Assembly (NCBI GenBank): GCA_014323825.1
Contig: JACONI010000112.1
Span: 13,240-63,626, forward strand
From: Ekhidna sp.
GTDB lineage: Bacteria > Bacteroidota > Bacteroidia > Cytophagales > Cyclobacteriaceae
Reading direction: 5' to 3'
Length of the DNA stretch: 50,387 nt
Shown: positions 34,516 to 44,400 of the stretch, one piece after another
Layout: each line of letters begins with the position of its first letter
How positions within the stretch are numbered: the stretch's first letter is position 1
Notes under the pieces: generated by a model
Told to the model about the DNA's origin: nothing
The model's input: only the letters and a program-made list of their open reading frames with translations
Databases searched by the model: none
Translations under genes and position numbers: made by a program

Positions 34516-36387
34516 CTATTCACTTGACTCTTTCTTAAAGCCCTCTTTCAGTAATTTTAAAAAAGTTGAATTCCTTGCTTCAGCATCTTTAATAAGCGCA
34601 TCATAAGAAAGAATATTTACCGCTGTGGGAATTTTAACATTCTCGTCATATCCCGGCATTATTTCTATTTCTTTATAATAGTGGCTATCGCTTGAAAAGA
34701 CCTCTAAATACTGTTCCTCTTTCAAAGAACGTATGAAATCTTTATCAAAATCCACTACTCCGTAAAACCAAATTCTTTGAATACGAGAAGGGTAATAGTT
34801 AAGCAGTTTCCGGGCTCTTTTTCTCAACTGCCTAATTAATACTTCTTTTTTTTCCGATTCTAAACCTAATTTTTTTAATTCAACAATTACAACATCTAGT
34901 TTGGTACTTGTTTCTTTAGGGTCTGAGGAGAAGACGATGGCAATATCCGGCCGGGTTTTATCCCTCTCTACCGATTCTCCCTCAATCAAAAGCTCACTTA
35001 CCAGTTTATCCATATCCTCATCGCTTAAAATCGTAGTGTAGGACATGTACTTATCATCCAAAAGCCACGCATTATTACTGTAGATGTCCTTCATCAAATT
35101 ATCATTTTTGAAGGTTTTTCGCATAGGAACAATAATATTGTGGATGTCAGCTTCACTGCTATTATTGTTAACCTTTTTTAGCTTTTCAATAATGATATTT
35201 CTATACAAAATGTATTCTGTCAGTAATCTGGAAGAAACTTCCAGTGACTTCTCGTATTGATCATCTGACAGGGAAGGGGAATCCAGGATTTCTTTTTGGG
35301 CATTGAAAAATCTTTTCTGGGCTATTTCCAAAGATTGATCTCTATCGATCAGGCCGGCTGATTCCTCTTCAAAATAGCCTGTGAGATGCGGGTACCTTTC
35401 CTTTAAAGATTCTGAGACCTGTTTATTTCGTTCTTGTATTTTCGGAATTTGCTCTTTTAATATTTTAGCTACTTGATCACCAAATAGCTTTTTCAACGTA
35501 TTTATTTCACCCTTCTCCATTGCCAATTCTTGACGTGAGGAATTTACTCTCCCGGTAAAAAGATCTGAATAAAGCAGAAAAATGATCTCATAACCCTTCG
35601 GGACAGCATTTTTTGCCAGTATATCAACGTGGATGGTACGATTGTCCACACAAATAGCCGTGATCGAAGACGGCTCATCTTCAATATTTTCCTTTACATT
35701 ATAATGCAGCGTTAATTTTTCAAATAAGTCCAGTCTGTCATCATTGAATGTTATTTCTTTTAAGTCCGGAAGCTGACTTATTACAATCTCTTTACTGTCC
35801 GGATAGAATTTATGATCGTGATTTGGCTCCTTAGTTGAAACAGATATAGTGATTTTCAGGTCTTTATTTTTAACCTTTAAACTATGGAATAGTGGGAAGA
35901 AGTGACGTAACAGGGATTTTTTAATGGATTCCGGCTTTAAGTAATCATAAGATTTGATTCGTTCTATTTGGTATCCTTCAAAGGTTAGGGTTGTTTCATG
36001 CAAATCGCCATCAAAATCTAATAATTTATGATCACCGTCAAATGATTCGGTAAATAAGAATTTTCGCTCTTTGTGTTTATAAATACTCGTTATGCTGACT
36101 TTTTTGAAGTAGTGAAGAAATACCAGCCTGCCAACTCCTTTGTGATCCTTTTCTTTAGTCTCCAGGAGTTTTGTGAATTTCTCAAAATTCGTGTCATTGA
36201 AGCCATCACCATTGTCTTTTATTTCTACTCCGAGTGTCTCCGGCTTATCATAAGAATCAATAGCGATCTTTACATCAATAGTGCTTGCGTTGGCATCAAT
36301 GGCATTGACAACAGCTTCAAAATAGACCATCTCCAAAGACGGTTTTGAAAAAAATAATTTTACAGCATTGTTGGTGTTTACCTTCAT
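34516..36387 (-). CDS. GHKL ATPase fused to a candidate PD-(D/E)XK nuclease domain
   Basis: 623 residues. The N-terminal ATPase has the Bergerat fold: FEAVVNAIDANAS (N28), DNGDGF (58-63) and HKGVGRLVF (82-90). The middle is a MutL/Hsp90-like transducer region followed by helices. The C-terminal part has RPDIAIVF (D481) and DVVIVELKK (E503-x-K505), the spacing of a PD-(D/E)XK nuclease core, followed by an Arg/Lys-rich helix. It is the last gene of the methylase/helicase island. An ATP-gated nuclease for defence is a reasonable inference; no exact family name is claimed. Confidence 0.7.
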   Translation of the reverse strand: MKVNTNNAVKLFFSKPSLEMVYFEAVVNAIDANASTIDVKIAIDSYDKPETLGVEIKDNGDGFNDTNFEKFTKLLETKEKDHKGVGRLVFLHYFKKVSITSIYKHKERKFLFTESFDGDHKLLDFDGDLHETTLTFEGYQIERIKSYDYLKPESIKKSLLRHFFPLFHSLKVKNKDLKITISVSTKEPNHDHKFYPDSKEIVISQLPDLKEITFNDDRLDLFEKLTLHYNVKENIEDEPSSITAICVDNRTIHVDILAKNAVPKGYEIIFLLYSDLFTGRVNSSRQELAMEKGEINTLKKLFGDQVAKILKEQIPKIQERNKQVSESLKERYPHLTGYFEEESAGLIDRDQSLEIAQKRFFNAQKEILDSPSLSDDQYEKSLEVSSRLLTEYILYRNIIIEKLKKVNNNSSEADIHNIIVPMRKTFKNDNLMKDIYSNNAWLLDDKYMSYTTILSDEDMDKLVSELLIEGESVERDKTRPDIAIVFSSDPKETSTKLDVVIVELKKLGLESEKKEVLIRQLRKRARKLLNYYPSRIQRIWFYGVVDFDKDFIRSLKEEQYLEVFSSDSHYYKEIEIMPGYDENVKIPTAVNILSYDALIKDAEARNSTFLKLLKEGFKKESSE

Positions 36388-36481
36388 CGTTTATGAATTG
36401 GTTAAAGTTTTTTTCAATAATACTAATTTCAGGGATGCTATCCATGTAGAAGATATTATTTCTGATCCGTGCTTCTGACAT
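36317..36481 (-). CDS. Possible small ORF overlapping the GHKL start
   Basis: 54 residues from ATG 36481, overlapping the first 71 bases of the GHKL gene in another frame. The N-terminal half (SEARIRNNIFYMDSIPE) looks protein-like. The overlapping part may be fortuitous. It could be a short coupled gene or the remnant of a longer partner. Confidence 0.25.
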   Translation of the reverse strand: MSEARIRNNIFYMDSIPEISIIEKNFNQFINDEGKHQQCCKIIFFKTVFGDGLF

Positions 36482-36499
36482 TTACCTTACCGACTCCGA

Positions 36500-36958
36500 T
36501 TACTCTATTCTATACTCAATTTCATAGTTTTTTATGTATTCTGTTTCTGTATCGGATAGTCCGTAAAGCGGGCAAATCAGGTCATCTATTTGGTCTATGA
36601 TATTTTTAGAATAGCGAATTTTATACTCCTTGAACTCCTCAATATTGGCATACTTGCTAGTTTTGCGAATGTTGGCGTGTTTCTCTATATCTGCCAAATA
36701 CGACTTATATAGCGACTTTATTTTGCGTATCATCTTGTCATCCAAATGCTTCACCGGAATAGTGAAACTATCTATTTCATTCGTTTTTAAATCTAAGTTA
36801 TTTGAAAATATTTGATAATACCAAAAAAATAAGTTTGAACTCAATATTGCCCCTATTGTATTTGCTAACCCTGCTTCAAAGAATATGGCTTTTTCTTTGT
36901 TTGAAAAGTAAAGTTCGTGAAAAATGTTGTTTTCACTATAACAATCACAACCATTCAA
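36500..36958 (-). pseudogene. C-terminal (target-recognition) fragment of an adenine methyltransferase
   Basis: 152 residues from TTG 36958. It reads like the last part of an Eco57I/HsdM-type N6-adenine methylase: an AILSSNLFFWYYQIFSNNLDLK segment, ITIP-like box SFTIPV, a helical linker and SKNIIDQIDDLICPLYGLSDTE. The catalytic motifs are absent, and a stop lies just upstream in frame. It lies 47 bases after the intact methylase, either as a decayed second methylase or as a spare recognition domain. Confidence 0.6.
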
Positions 36959-37005
36959 AACTCTTCTACCTTATCATTAACATTATTCAGATAAAACATT
37001 ATTTT

Positions 37006-40000
37006 TCAACTATTTAAACTTCTTAGGAAGTTCTTTTCAGGTTCTGTCAGAGACAAGACATCAAAGATCACTTCATCTATTTCATATTCAATGTCATAAA
37101 TATTGACACTTTGATTACTACTCAAGATTGCTATAGCGCGATCAACAAGATTCGAAATATTTTGCTTTTGGTCAGGAGATGCATCAGGTATTTTCACAGG
37201 TTCCAATGCTTGAACACTTGTAATTACATCTCCTGTGCCTGTTTTTGGAGCGTTATCTAAAAGATCTTTTCTACAAATAGATGAATTCAAGAATCCAACT
37301 AAATATTTCAAATCTGTGCCAGTTAGAAAACAGGTACTATCCAAGCAATACGACTGACTTTCATCGTAAGAAAATCTGAGAACTGAACCTATTCGTTTCC
37401 ATACTATTTTCGGTCTAAAAAAATCCTCCATATAAATACAACTTCTTAGATTATACGGAGTTACTCCTTTATCCTGACGAGTATTCAATTTGTCCCAAAA
37501 ATTATTGAGGTGTGCCTTAACAGCGGGATAATCATTAATATCTATAGCCGGGACTTGCTCTTTCTCTTCATTCAGATATCCATTGTGACTTGCTATAACA
37601 TATAGGCCATTCCAGTCCGCATTGTATTTTTGAATATCTTTGCCTCTTAAAATGGGTTGAATAATACTATCAGCTTTAGGACATTTTTTTATTAGCTCGT
37701 TTCTCTTTTCACTTGATATAATAAAAGCCTCATTGAGACCTGTTTTGATGCCATAATTAATTTTAATATCCCACTCCTTCAGTGGAGTTCCCAAGGCTTC
37801 AACTTTTTCTTTGATGCGATGTTCAATTTCACTAAGAATGACCCAACTGCCTGTTGAAGAGAAGCTACTACTCACAGTACTTTGCTGTCTAAAATAATCG
37901 CTCATATTACTTAGGCTTACCTCTTTTTGCAGTACGCATGTCCGAACCTTGTTTTTAAAAGGTGCTTTCTTCCCAATTAGAATGTTGGTATCAACAGTTG
38001 CCGATTTGAATATCCGGTAACCTCCGAAGTCTATCAAAATCAGTGGATTCGAATGATCAATAAAATACTTTCTTAGCACTTCCCCGTAAGCAGCCCGCAT
38101 CCATTTATTGGATGTGATGAACGTAAGGATACCCTTTGGCTTTAGCAGTTGATAGCCTTTTTCGTAGAACAAACAATATATATCTCCTGTACGTGTGTAG
38201 GTTTCATAGCCATTATTTGAGAGATCATCCGCAGCCTTTCCCATTTTCTGTAGCTGCACATACGGCGGATTGCCAATGACAATATCAAAGCCTTTACTTT
38301 CTCCCGCCAGAGCCTCATTCAAGATTTCCGGAAAATCCAGTTTCCAGTCAAAGTGTTCAAAATTGGTTGATTCATTTTGCTTGATACTGTTTAGTTTTTG
38401 AATGAGGTTCGTGTAGTGCTTTATTTTCAGGTTTCTCTCGGTATTGTATTTAATATCAGAAGGTAAAGGGTCAAATCCGCCTTTCTTTTCCGTTGAGTTC
38501 AGGTATCTTTCTTTATTAAAACTTACCTGACTGATCATCGCCTGTAGTTTTAGGTTCCGAATTTTCTTTATCGTTTTCTTCTTGTTTTTTAATTTGGGGT
38601 CAAAGATTTTTTTTTGTTTGTCAGAAACTTCGGTTAAAGTCTTCTGCAAATTTGTTAAATGCTTTTGACCGGCACCGTGGCTGAGTTTTCTTTCCCAATC
38701 AATTTCTATGGTTTCTCCATTAAACTTTGGTATGAGCGAGTTGCCGACGACTATCTTGTAATCCAGGTTGGGCAGTGCTTTTGGCTTATCTCTGTCCACC
38801 ACGAGTGCAAGCCAGAAGCGCAAGCGGGCGATATCGACGGCTCCTTTTTCGATATCTACTCCGTAGATGGCGTTTTGGATGATGTCTTCTTTGACTTTGG
38901 CCGGGTTCCAGGCTGATCCGGTGCGGTAGGCGATGCTTTCTTTAATGCTGAATATTTCCTGCAATAAGCCCATGGGGAAGGCTCCCGATCCGATGGCGGG
39001 GTCACATATTTTGACTTCATCCAGCTTCTCACTGACGGCTTTTAAAACTTCTGTTGAGAGCTTACCGGAATCTTTCTCTCTCACCAATTGCCCCAACTCT
39101 TCTTTGTCGGTTTTGTCTCCCAAATGCGTGTTCAGGTATTCCAGCAGGCTTTCCCGGCACATGTAGTTGACGATCTCTTTGGGGGTGTAGTAGGCTCCTT
39201 TGTCTTTGTTGTCTTCCAGTAAGTTTTCGAAGATATGTCCGAGCATTTCGGGGTCTACGGCTACGGTATGGTCGTCCGGGCTGTCTTCATAAACGGTAAA
39301 ATTGAAGGCGTTCAAAAAGTCCAGGAATCCTCTGTATTCGTAAGCGTCGTCCGTTTTAACGGAAGCGTTTTTCGGGAGTGGGATTTCCTCTTTGTCTTTA
39401 TTGGAGAAAAGCGGGGCGGGGAAGGTCATGGCATCGCCTTTCTTATGAAGCAACTCATCCACTTCGTCCCTTGTAAAGAGCCCTCCGTTCAGGTAAGGAA
39501 TCCGCACTTTTCTCCCTTCCGGTGTTTCGTATAGATCGTTGGGCCGTTCTTTATTGAGGGCATTGAAGAATAACTCGGTTAACCCCTGACAAAAGAAGTT
39601 TTCATCACTCCCTGTCTCTTTAAAGATGTCAAAGACAAAATTGGGTGAGCCGTCTTTATATGTTTTATCGGATGCGCCTAACCATCGTTTCTTTTGCACG
39701 AAATAGAGGAATACGATTCTTCCTAAGAGTTTTTTACAAAAATCCCGGGCCTCCTTTTCATTGCCGTTAAAAATGCTCTTTAGAAAAGCACTTGGCTGAC
39801 TTACTTCTTTTTCCTGCCACTTGCTGCCTTTCCATACCATCCGCTTGCCGGTGAGATATTGCACGAAGTTTTGATAGTGCTCTTTGTACTCGTCAAAGAA
39901 GTCTTTGCTCATCTTCTCTACGGAGAAGGCTTCCACCAGCGTTTCCATGGTTTTGTTTGATGCTAAAGAGAGCCATTCCATACGCTCGGCGAGGGTTTTG

Positions 40001-40179
40001 TTCGTTCTTTCGGATTCTACCGGGAAGGTATAGCGTTTCGGGTGCGTAGCTGTTTCCCGGACACCTTTTGAGGTGAGCTCACTGTCCTTGGCGACCAGCG
40101 TAAATCGCCACATATCCTTGTAAGTCGGTGATACGAAGTTGATCAATGCAGCTTGTCCGCTTGTGAGCAGCTTTCTCAC
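37006..40179 (-). CDS. Eco57I-type DNA adenine methyltransferase, main part
   Basis: 1057 residues from GTG 40179. An N-terminal region with YYTPKEIVNYM precedes SAM-binding motif I DPAIGSGAF (393-401) and catalytic motif IV NPPY (637-640). The C-terminal target-recognition region has FLNSSICRKDLLDN and a final DIEYEIDEVIFDV. This is the size and layout of type IIG/PglX-like enzymes. The start is not natural: the frame before the GTG reads QHYV directly from the 94-residue upstream ORF, so one gene appears split by a one-base loss near 40180-40190. The enzyme should modify adenines for self-marking in the island. Confidence 0.85.
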   Translation of the reverse strand: MRKLLTSGQAALINFVSPTYKDMWRFTLVAKDSELTSKGVRETATHPKRYTFPVESERTNKTLAERMEWLSLASNKTMETLVEAFSVEKMSKDFFDEYKEHYQNFVQYLTGKRMVWKGSKWQEKEVSQPSAFLKSIFNGNEKEARDFCKKLLGRIVFLYFVQKKRWLGASDKTYKDGSPNFVFDIFKETGSDENFFCQGLTELFFNALNKERPNDLYETPEGRKVRIPYLNGGLFTRDEVDELLHKKGDAMTFPAPLFSNKDKEEIPLPKNASVKTDDAYEYRGFLDFLNAFNFTVYEDSPDDHTVAVDPEMLGHIFENLLEDNKDKGAYYTPKEIVNYMCRESLLEYLNTHLGDKTDKEELGQLVREKDSGKLSTEVLKAVSEKLDEVKICDPAIGSGAFPMGLLQEIFSIKESIAYRTGSAWNPAKVKEDIIQNAIYGVDIEKGAVDIARLRFWLALVVDRDKPKALPNLDYKIVVGNSLIPKFNGETIEIDWERKLSHGAGQKHLTNLQKTLTEVSDKQKKIFDPKLKNKKKTIKKIRNLKLQAMISQVSFNKERYLNSTEKKGGFDPLPSDIKYNTERNLKIKHYTNLIQKLNSIKQNESTNFEHFDWKLDFPEILNEALAGESKGFDIVIGNPPYVQLQKMGKAADDLSNNGYETYTRTGDIYCLFYEKGYQLLKPKGILTFITSNKWMRAAYGEVLRKYFIDHSNPLILIDFGGYRIFKSATVDTNILIGKKAPFKNKVRTCVLQKEVSLSNMSDYFRQQSTVSSSFSSTGSWVILSEIEHRIKEKVEALGTPLKEWDIKINYGIKTGLNEAFIISSEKRNELIKKCPKADSIIQPILRGKDIQKYNADWNGLYVIASHNGYLNEEKEQVPAIDINDYPAVKAHLNNFWDKLNTRQDKGVTPYNLRSCIYMEDFFRPKIVWKRIGSVLRFSYDESQSYCLDSTCFLTGTDLKYLVGFLNSSICRKDLLDNAPKTGTGDVITSVQALEPVKIPDASPDQKQNISNLVDRAIAILSSNQSVNIYDIEYEIDEVIFDVLSLTEPEKNFLRSLNS

Positions 40180-40460
40180 ATAATGTTGAAGGCCACCTTG
40201 CTCCGGTCAATCCTGACGCGGTCTTTCAGCCGTATCTCGTAACACAATACCTCTACGTCATCCTCCAGATGGATTCGTCCGTAAATGCCCGCTTCTTCAA
40301 TGACTTTGCTTTCCGTATCTTTTGGTGGTTCGGAGGGGCTCCGCAAGGATGTATATACCTCCAGCAAATTCCCGAAAACCGGCTTCAACACTTCAACAGC
40401 GAATAGCCTTCGGTCGTAGTTCTTTTTTAATGCTTTGATGAGTTTTTCTTGTGCGGCCAT
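40176..40460 (-). CDS. N-terminal part of the Eco57I-type methylase, separated by a frameshift
   Basis: 94 residues, with RRLFAVEVLKPVFGNLLEVY and IRLKDRVRIDRSKVAF. It ends FNIM and stops in an ATGTGA overlap with the main methylase ORF. Shifting by one base before the stop gives SKVAF-QHYVRKLLTSG, a seamless join to the next ORF. It is most simply the first exon-like piece of one gene of about 1150 residues. Translational coupling through the 4-base overlap could still make two subunits. Confidence 0.65.
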   Translation of the reverse strand: MAAQEKLIKALKKNYDRRLFAVEVLKPVFGNLLEVYTSLRSPSEPPKDTESKVIEEAGIYGRIHLEDDVEVLCYEIRLKDRVRIDRSKVAFNIM

Positions 40461-40624
40461 TATTTATTAAGTTTTTTGGTTGAAGTTGATTTGAGCAGTG
40501 ATTCCATTCACTATTCCAATGTGAGAGTTGTTAGCGCTCTCTTTGTCAGTGTGTTCGTATGATTCTATGGGTTTCGGTGGTGTCTTTTTCTTTGCCATCG
40601 TTTTTATTGTTTTTGAAATCTCTG

Positions 40625-41137
40625 CTATTTTTTATTGAATTGAGTAAAGCCGATCGGTGTTTTTGGTTTCCGCTCTTCTTTGATCAGCTCCTGAATAGCT
40701 TTGAACACTACTTGAAACTGCTCATCGTATTTATTCTCCATAGCTTCTATCTTAGCAGCTAAGGATTTATTGTCTTCCATCCATTTGCGAAGATGTACGA
40801 AGGTGCGCATGATGGCAATATTCACCTCATTAGCCCGCTGACTGTTCAATACACCGGAGAGCATTGCGACCCCTTGCTCAGTAAAGGCATAAGGAGATGT
40901 TCTTCGTCCACCTCTTCCTTTGTTTGAGGTCACAGATTGTGACTTCAAAGCATCCCACTCTTCTTTTGTGAGTTGAAACAAAAAATCCTCAGGAAATCTC
41001 TCAATGTTTCGCTTTACTGCCTGGTTGAGCGCTTTCGTTTCCACTTCATAAAGCAGTGCAATATCTGCATCAAGAATCACTTGTTCACCTCTCGGATAGA
41101 AGATTTTTGACGCAATAGGCATTAGTTGATTTTTCAT
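40625..41137 (-). CDS. ORF6N domain DNA-binding protein
   Basis: 170 residues. Family blocks are [34 protein letters not shown], and [15 protein letters not shown] with [11 protein letters not shown], then a coiled-coil tail. ORF6N domains come from phage regulators and are common passengers in bacterial restriction operons. It is inserted between the helicase and methylase genes. Its exact role is unknown. Confidence 0.85.
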   Translation of the reverse strand: MKNQLMPIASKIFYPRGEQVILDADIALLYEVETKALNQAVKRNIERFPEDFLFQLTKEEWDALKSQSVTSNKGRGGRRTSPYAFTEQGVAMLSGVLNSQRANEVNIAIMRTFVHLRKWMEDNKSLAAKIEAMENKYDEQFQVVFKAIQELIKEERKPKTPIGFTQFNKK

Positions 41138-41390
41138 AAGAGTAAATTAAAAAAGACAAAGAGACCTGATCAAATTCGACCACTTTAAAATTAGGGGTGT
41201 AAATTCGTTCCCAAGTGCCCGGGAATTCCAAGGTGGCTCGTGTTCGAATCCGGTTTTTGATTACGTCTGTAGCCCTCACGGCATCAGTTTTCGCTTTCGC
41301 CATCTCCGTAATACAGATGTAATCCTTGTCATCAAATTTAGTGACAGTTACTGTAGTGCTTTGAACTGTTAATTGTGTATTTTTAGTCAT
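41085..41390 (-). pseudogene. Truncated KilA-N domain protein
   Basis: 101 residues. The first two thirds match the start of KilA-N proteins (VQSTTVTVTKFDDKDYICITEMAK, then TWERIYTPNFKVVEFD). After VEFD the sequence no longer follows the family and runs into the 5' end of the ORF6N gene, overlapping it by 53 bases. It is probably a deletion remnant. Confidence 0.6.
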
Positions 41391-41460
41391 GCCTTAATCT
41401 ATTTATGCTGAATTTGATATAATCAAAACCTGAAGTGTAGTGCTTCTCCCGATTGCCTAT

Positions 41461-44400
41461 CTATATAAAACTTTGGGTAATTACCACTTTAGGATTGACA
41501 ATGCCTTGTGGCTTGGCCTTCATTTCACCCGGATCAGTCCGTGTTGAAAAGTCAAATCGGTCCAGCACCTCTTTAAAAAGCCCGTCTATAAAAGACTCTT
41601 TATCGGTGCCCGTATTGTTTTTGAAGTAGTCATTTACTGATTGGGGAAGGATTCTTGAAGTAAAGGTACCTTTTCTGATCAGTTCTATTGTCCTGTGCAA
41701 AACTTTTTTCTTTTGTTCGGTATTGACCGATTTTAGGGCTGCTCTCAGGTTAGAAATGGCCTTGTTTTCCGCCGGGCTCAGACTCTTTTTGGATGCGGTC
41801 CGTATGTTTTCCTGATTCTTTTCCGATTTAAAAAACGCCAGCCCTTTTGAGGTCTGCTCGTAGTGAAGATCATGGAGTTTGACCGGTCTTTCCTCACGTT
41901 CAGCTTTATAAATCTTTACGGCTTGTAAAAAGTTGATTTCGTGACAGTTGAGTTCCGGGGTCACAAAACAGAAAACACCGGGGTGATTATCACTTTTCAG
42001 ATAAGCAAGAGAAGACCTCTTCAAGGGATATTTCAATGCACTCCCATCCGCAGTTTGCAGCACCAACTCATGATTATCATCGACACTTCTTCCGCATCTG
42101 GCCTTATCGGGCAGCTTGCTGATTTCTTTGAATCGCTTGGGTTCTTTTTTCTTGAATTCCCTTAACTCGTTAAGGTACTTTAGTGTCTCGCTTTCTTCTT
42201 TTTGAATTTTACTTCCAAACAAGGCTCCTTCGTCCTTTTCTTCCATGAGAGAGAAGATTTTGTGGTCTTCTCCAAATGCAGAGTGGAAAGCCTGGAGTTT
42301 TCTCAGGGCCGTGTTTACCAGATTGATTTGTTGATCGCCATGTGCTGACGGATAAAAGTTATAAACATAGATTTTAGAGGCTTTTGATCCAATACGGTTT
42401 ACCCGTCCAATCCTCTGCATCAATCGGGTACTGTTCCACGGTACATCATAATTGACGATCAGGTTACTCCTGTGCAGGTTAATTCCCTCTGCAAGTACTT
42501 CCGTGGTGATGATGATGTTATAATCATTCTTCCATTTTTCATTTTCCAAATTAGCATCAAAGTTTTCACGAATGGTCTTTTCAACGGCCTGTCGATTATC
42601 CGCCGAAACGGTCAAAATCTTATGCCCTCCGGTTTCCTTCAGCTTACCGGATAACTCTTCCACCGTTTCTTTTGACTCACTAAAAATGACCAGTTTGCCG
42701 CTTTCATTTTTTTCCTTGTTAAAGAACTCGGTCTTGATTTTTTCGGAAAACTCAATGAGTTTAGGATCAGTAGTGACTTCATTCCATCGTTTACACAAAT
42801 CCCGAATCTTCGCTTTATCCTCTTGTAAAAAATCGTAGAATTTATCGTCAAAAGCATCTTTGGTAAATGCTCGATTATTACCCTTATTACCCTCTTTTTC
42901 ATTTTTGTCATTGATTTTTGTTTCCATTTGATCGTAACTCCACCCTTCTTCAAGCAGCTTATTGATGTCTAAATCAGGTGCAATAAAGATTCGATTGTCC
43001 TCAATCATTTTGAGCATATTGTCAACTGCCTTGCTTAACCGATTTAAGGATTTTTTGAAAGCATAAAAACTGCTTTCCAGTCGTTTGACCAGCAATGTTC
43101 GCATGATTGCAGAAAGCCGATTGGAGATAGCACCTACATTACCGTATATCTTACGGTCTTCTTCTTTCTTTAAATACTCGATGGCTCGATAACGGTAGTA
43201 TCCAAGACCCTCTATTTCATTTCCATGCTCATCCGGTCCGGTAATCAAACTGACGGTTTCAAGGAACAACTTGCTAAGTTTTTCGTCCAACTGATAATAT
43301 AAAGACTCAGGGTCACCCACTTTAGGAAATTTGATGCCCTGTCTTTTCATATCCTCCAGATACTCCTTGTTATTTTCAATATCGGTTCTGGTCCTACGAA
43401 TCACCAAAGGCTCTACCACATCATCTCTTAACTTCTTGAACAGTTCTCTTAACTTCTCAATATTCAGGTTTTTCCGTGACGAAAGTTCCTTGTACCAATC
43501 GTTAATTGGCTTAAAGTACTCCTGAAGGTTTCTGATATTCTCAAGCGTACTGTTTCTTTTGTCTTGAAACAGATACAGTTGATTTTCAATGTCTTGTGGT
43601 TCATTATTTAAAGGTGTTGCAGATATTAAGATCACTTTCTTTTTATCATCTCCATCCTCAGAGGGTCTTGATCTTGGCCTCTTACAAATTTCCTGTAGTG
43701 CCCTGTACATTTCAGTATTGTGGTTTCTGAATTTGTGAGCTTCATCTATTACGACCAAGTCAAATTTCTCGGCATTTGAATACCTATAGTTTTCTTCATC
43801 AAGTATTTTGTTGAGGCTCCCTATTGTGATGAATTCGAAGTGATTTTTGATTTGAAAAGCTTCGGCTGTTCTTTGCCAGTTTGCCTCAAGTACCGGAGGA
43901 ACAACAATCAAAACTTTAGAATGGGTGCCGTTCTCGTAGATAAACTTCTTAATGACCATACAAGCCACGATGGTTTTACCCAGTCCAACCACATCAGCCA
44001 GAATAAACCCATTATGCTTCATCATCATGGAATAGCCTTGGTTGGCAGCATCGGATTGATATTTCAATCGCATGAACTTATCCGGAAGTAAGAGATCAAT
44101 ATTGTAGGGGTCATACTCCACTCTCTTGCCAAAGTATTCTATCAACATTTTAATATAGAGATCAAACGGAGTAAAATCATCTCGCAAATGAGTTCTCTTT
44201 TTTAATCCTTCTGCTTCTGCTTGAAGTATTGGCACAGATTCATTCCAAAGCCTTTCAAATTCATCTGTGGCAAATTTGACATCATCAAAATCCCTCAGGC
44301 TTACATTGAATTCATAATTTGATTCCGGGTTTGAACCTAAGCCGGCATCCGTCAAATTGGAGGAGCCGGTAATTACCTCACAGGGTGTATGTTCGTTAAA

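Noticed and set aside
34012-34606. Overlapping plus-strand ORFs through the 42-bp repeat
   Set aside because: All three frames are open only because the unit length is a multiple of three. There is no conserved content, and they overlap arginase or the GHKL gene.
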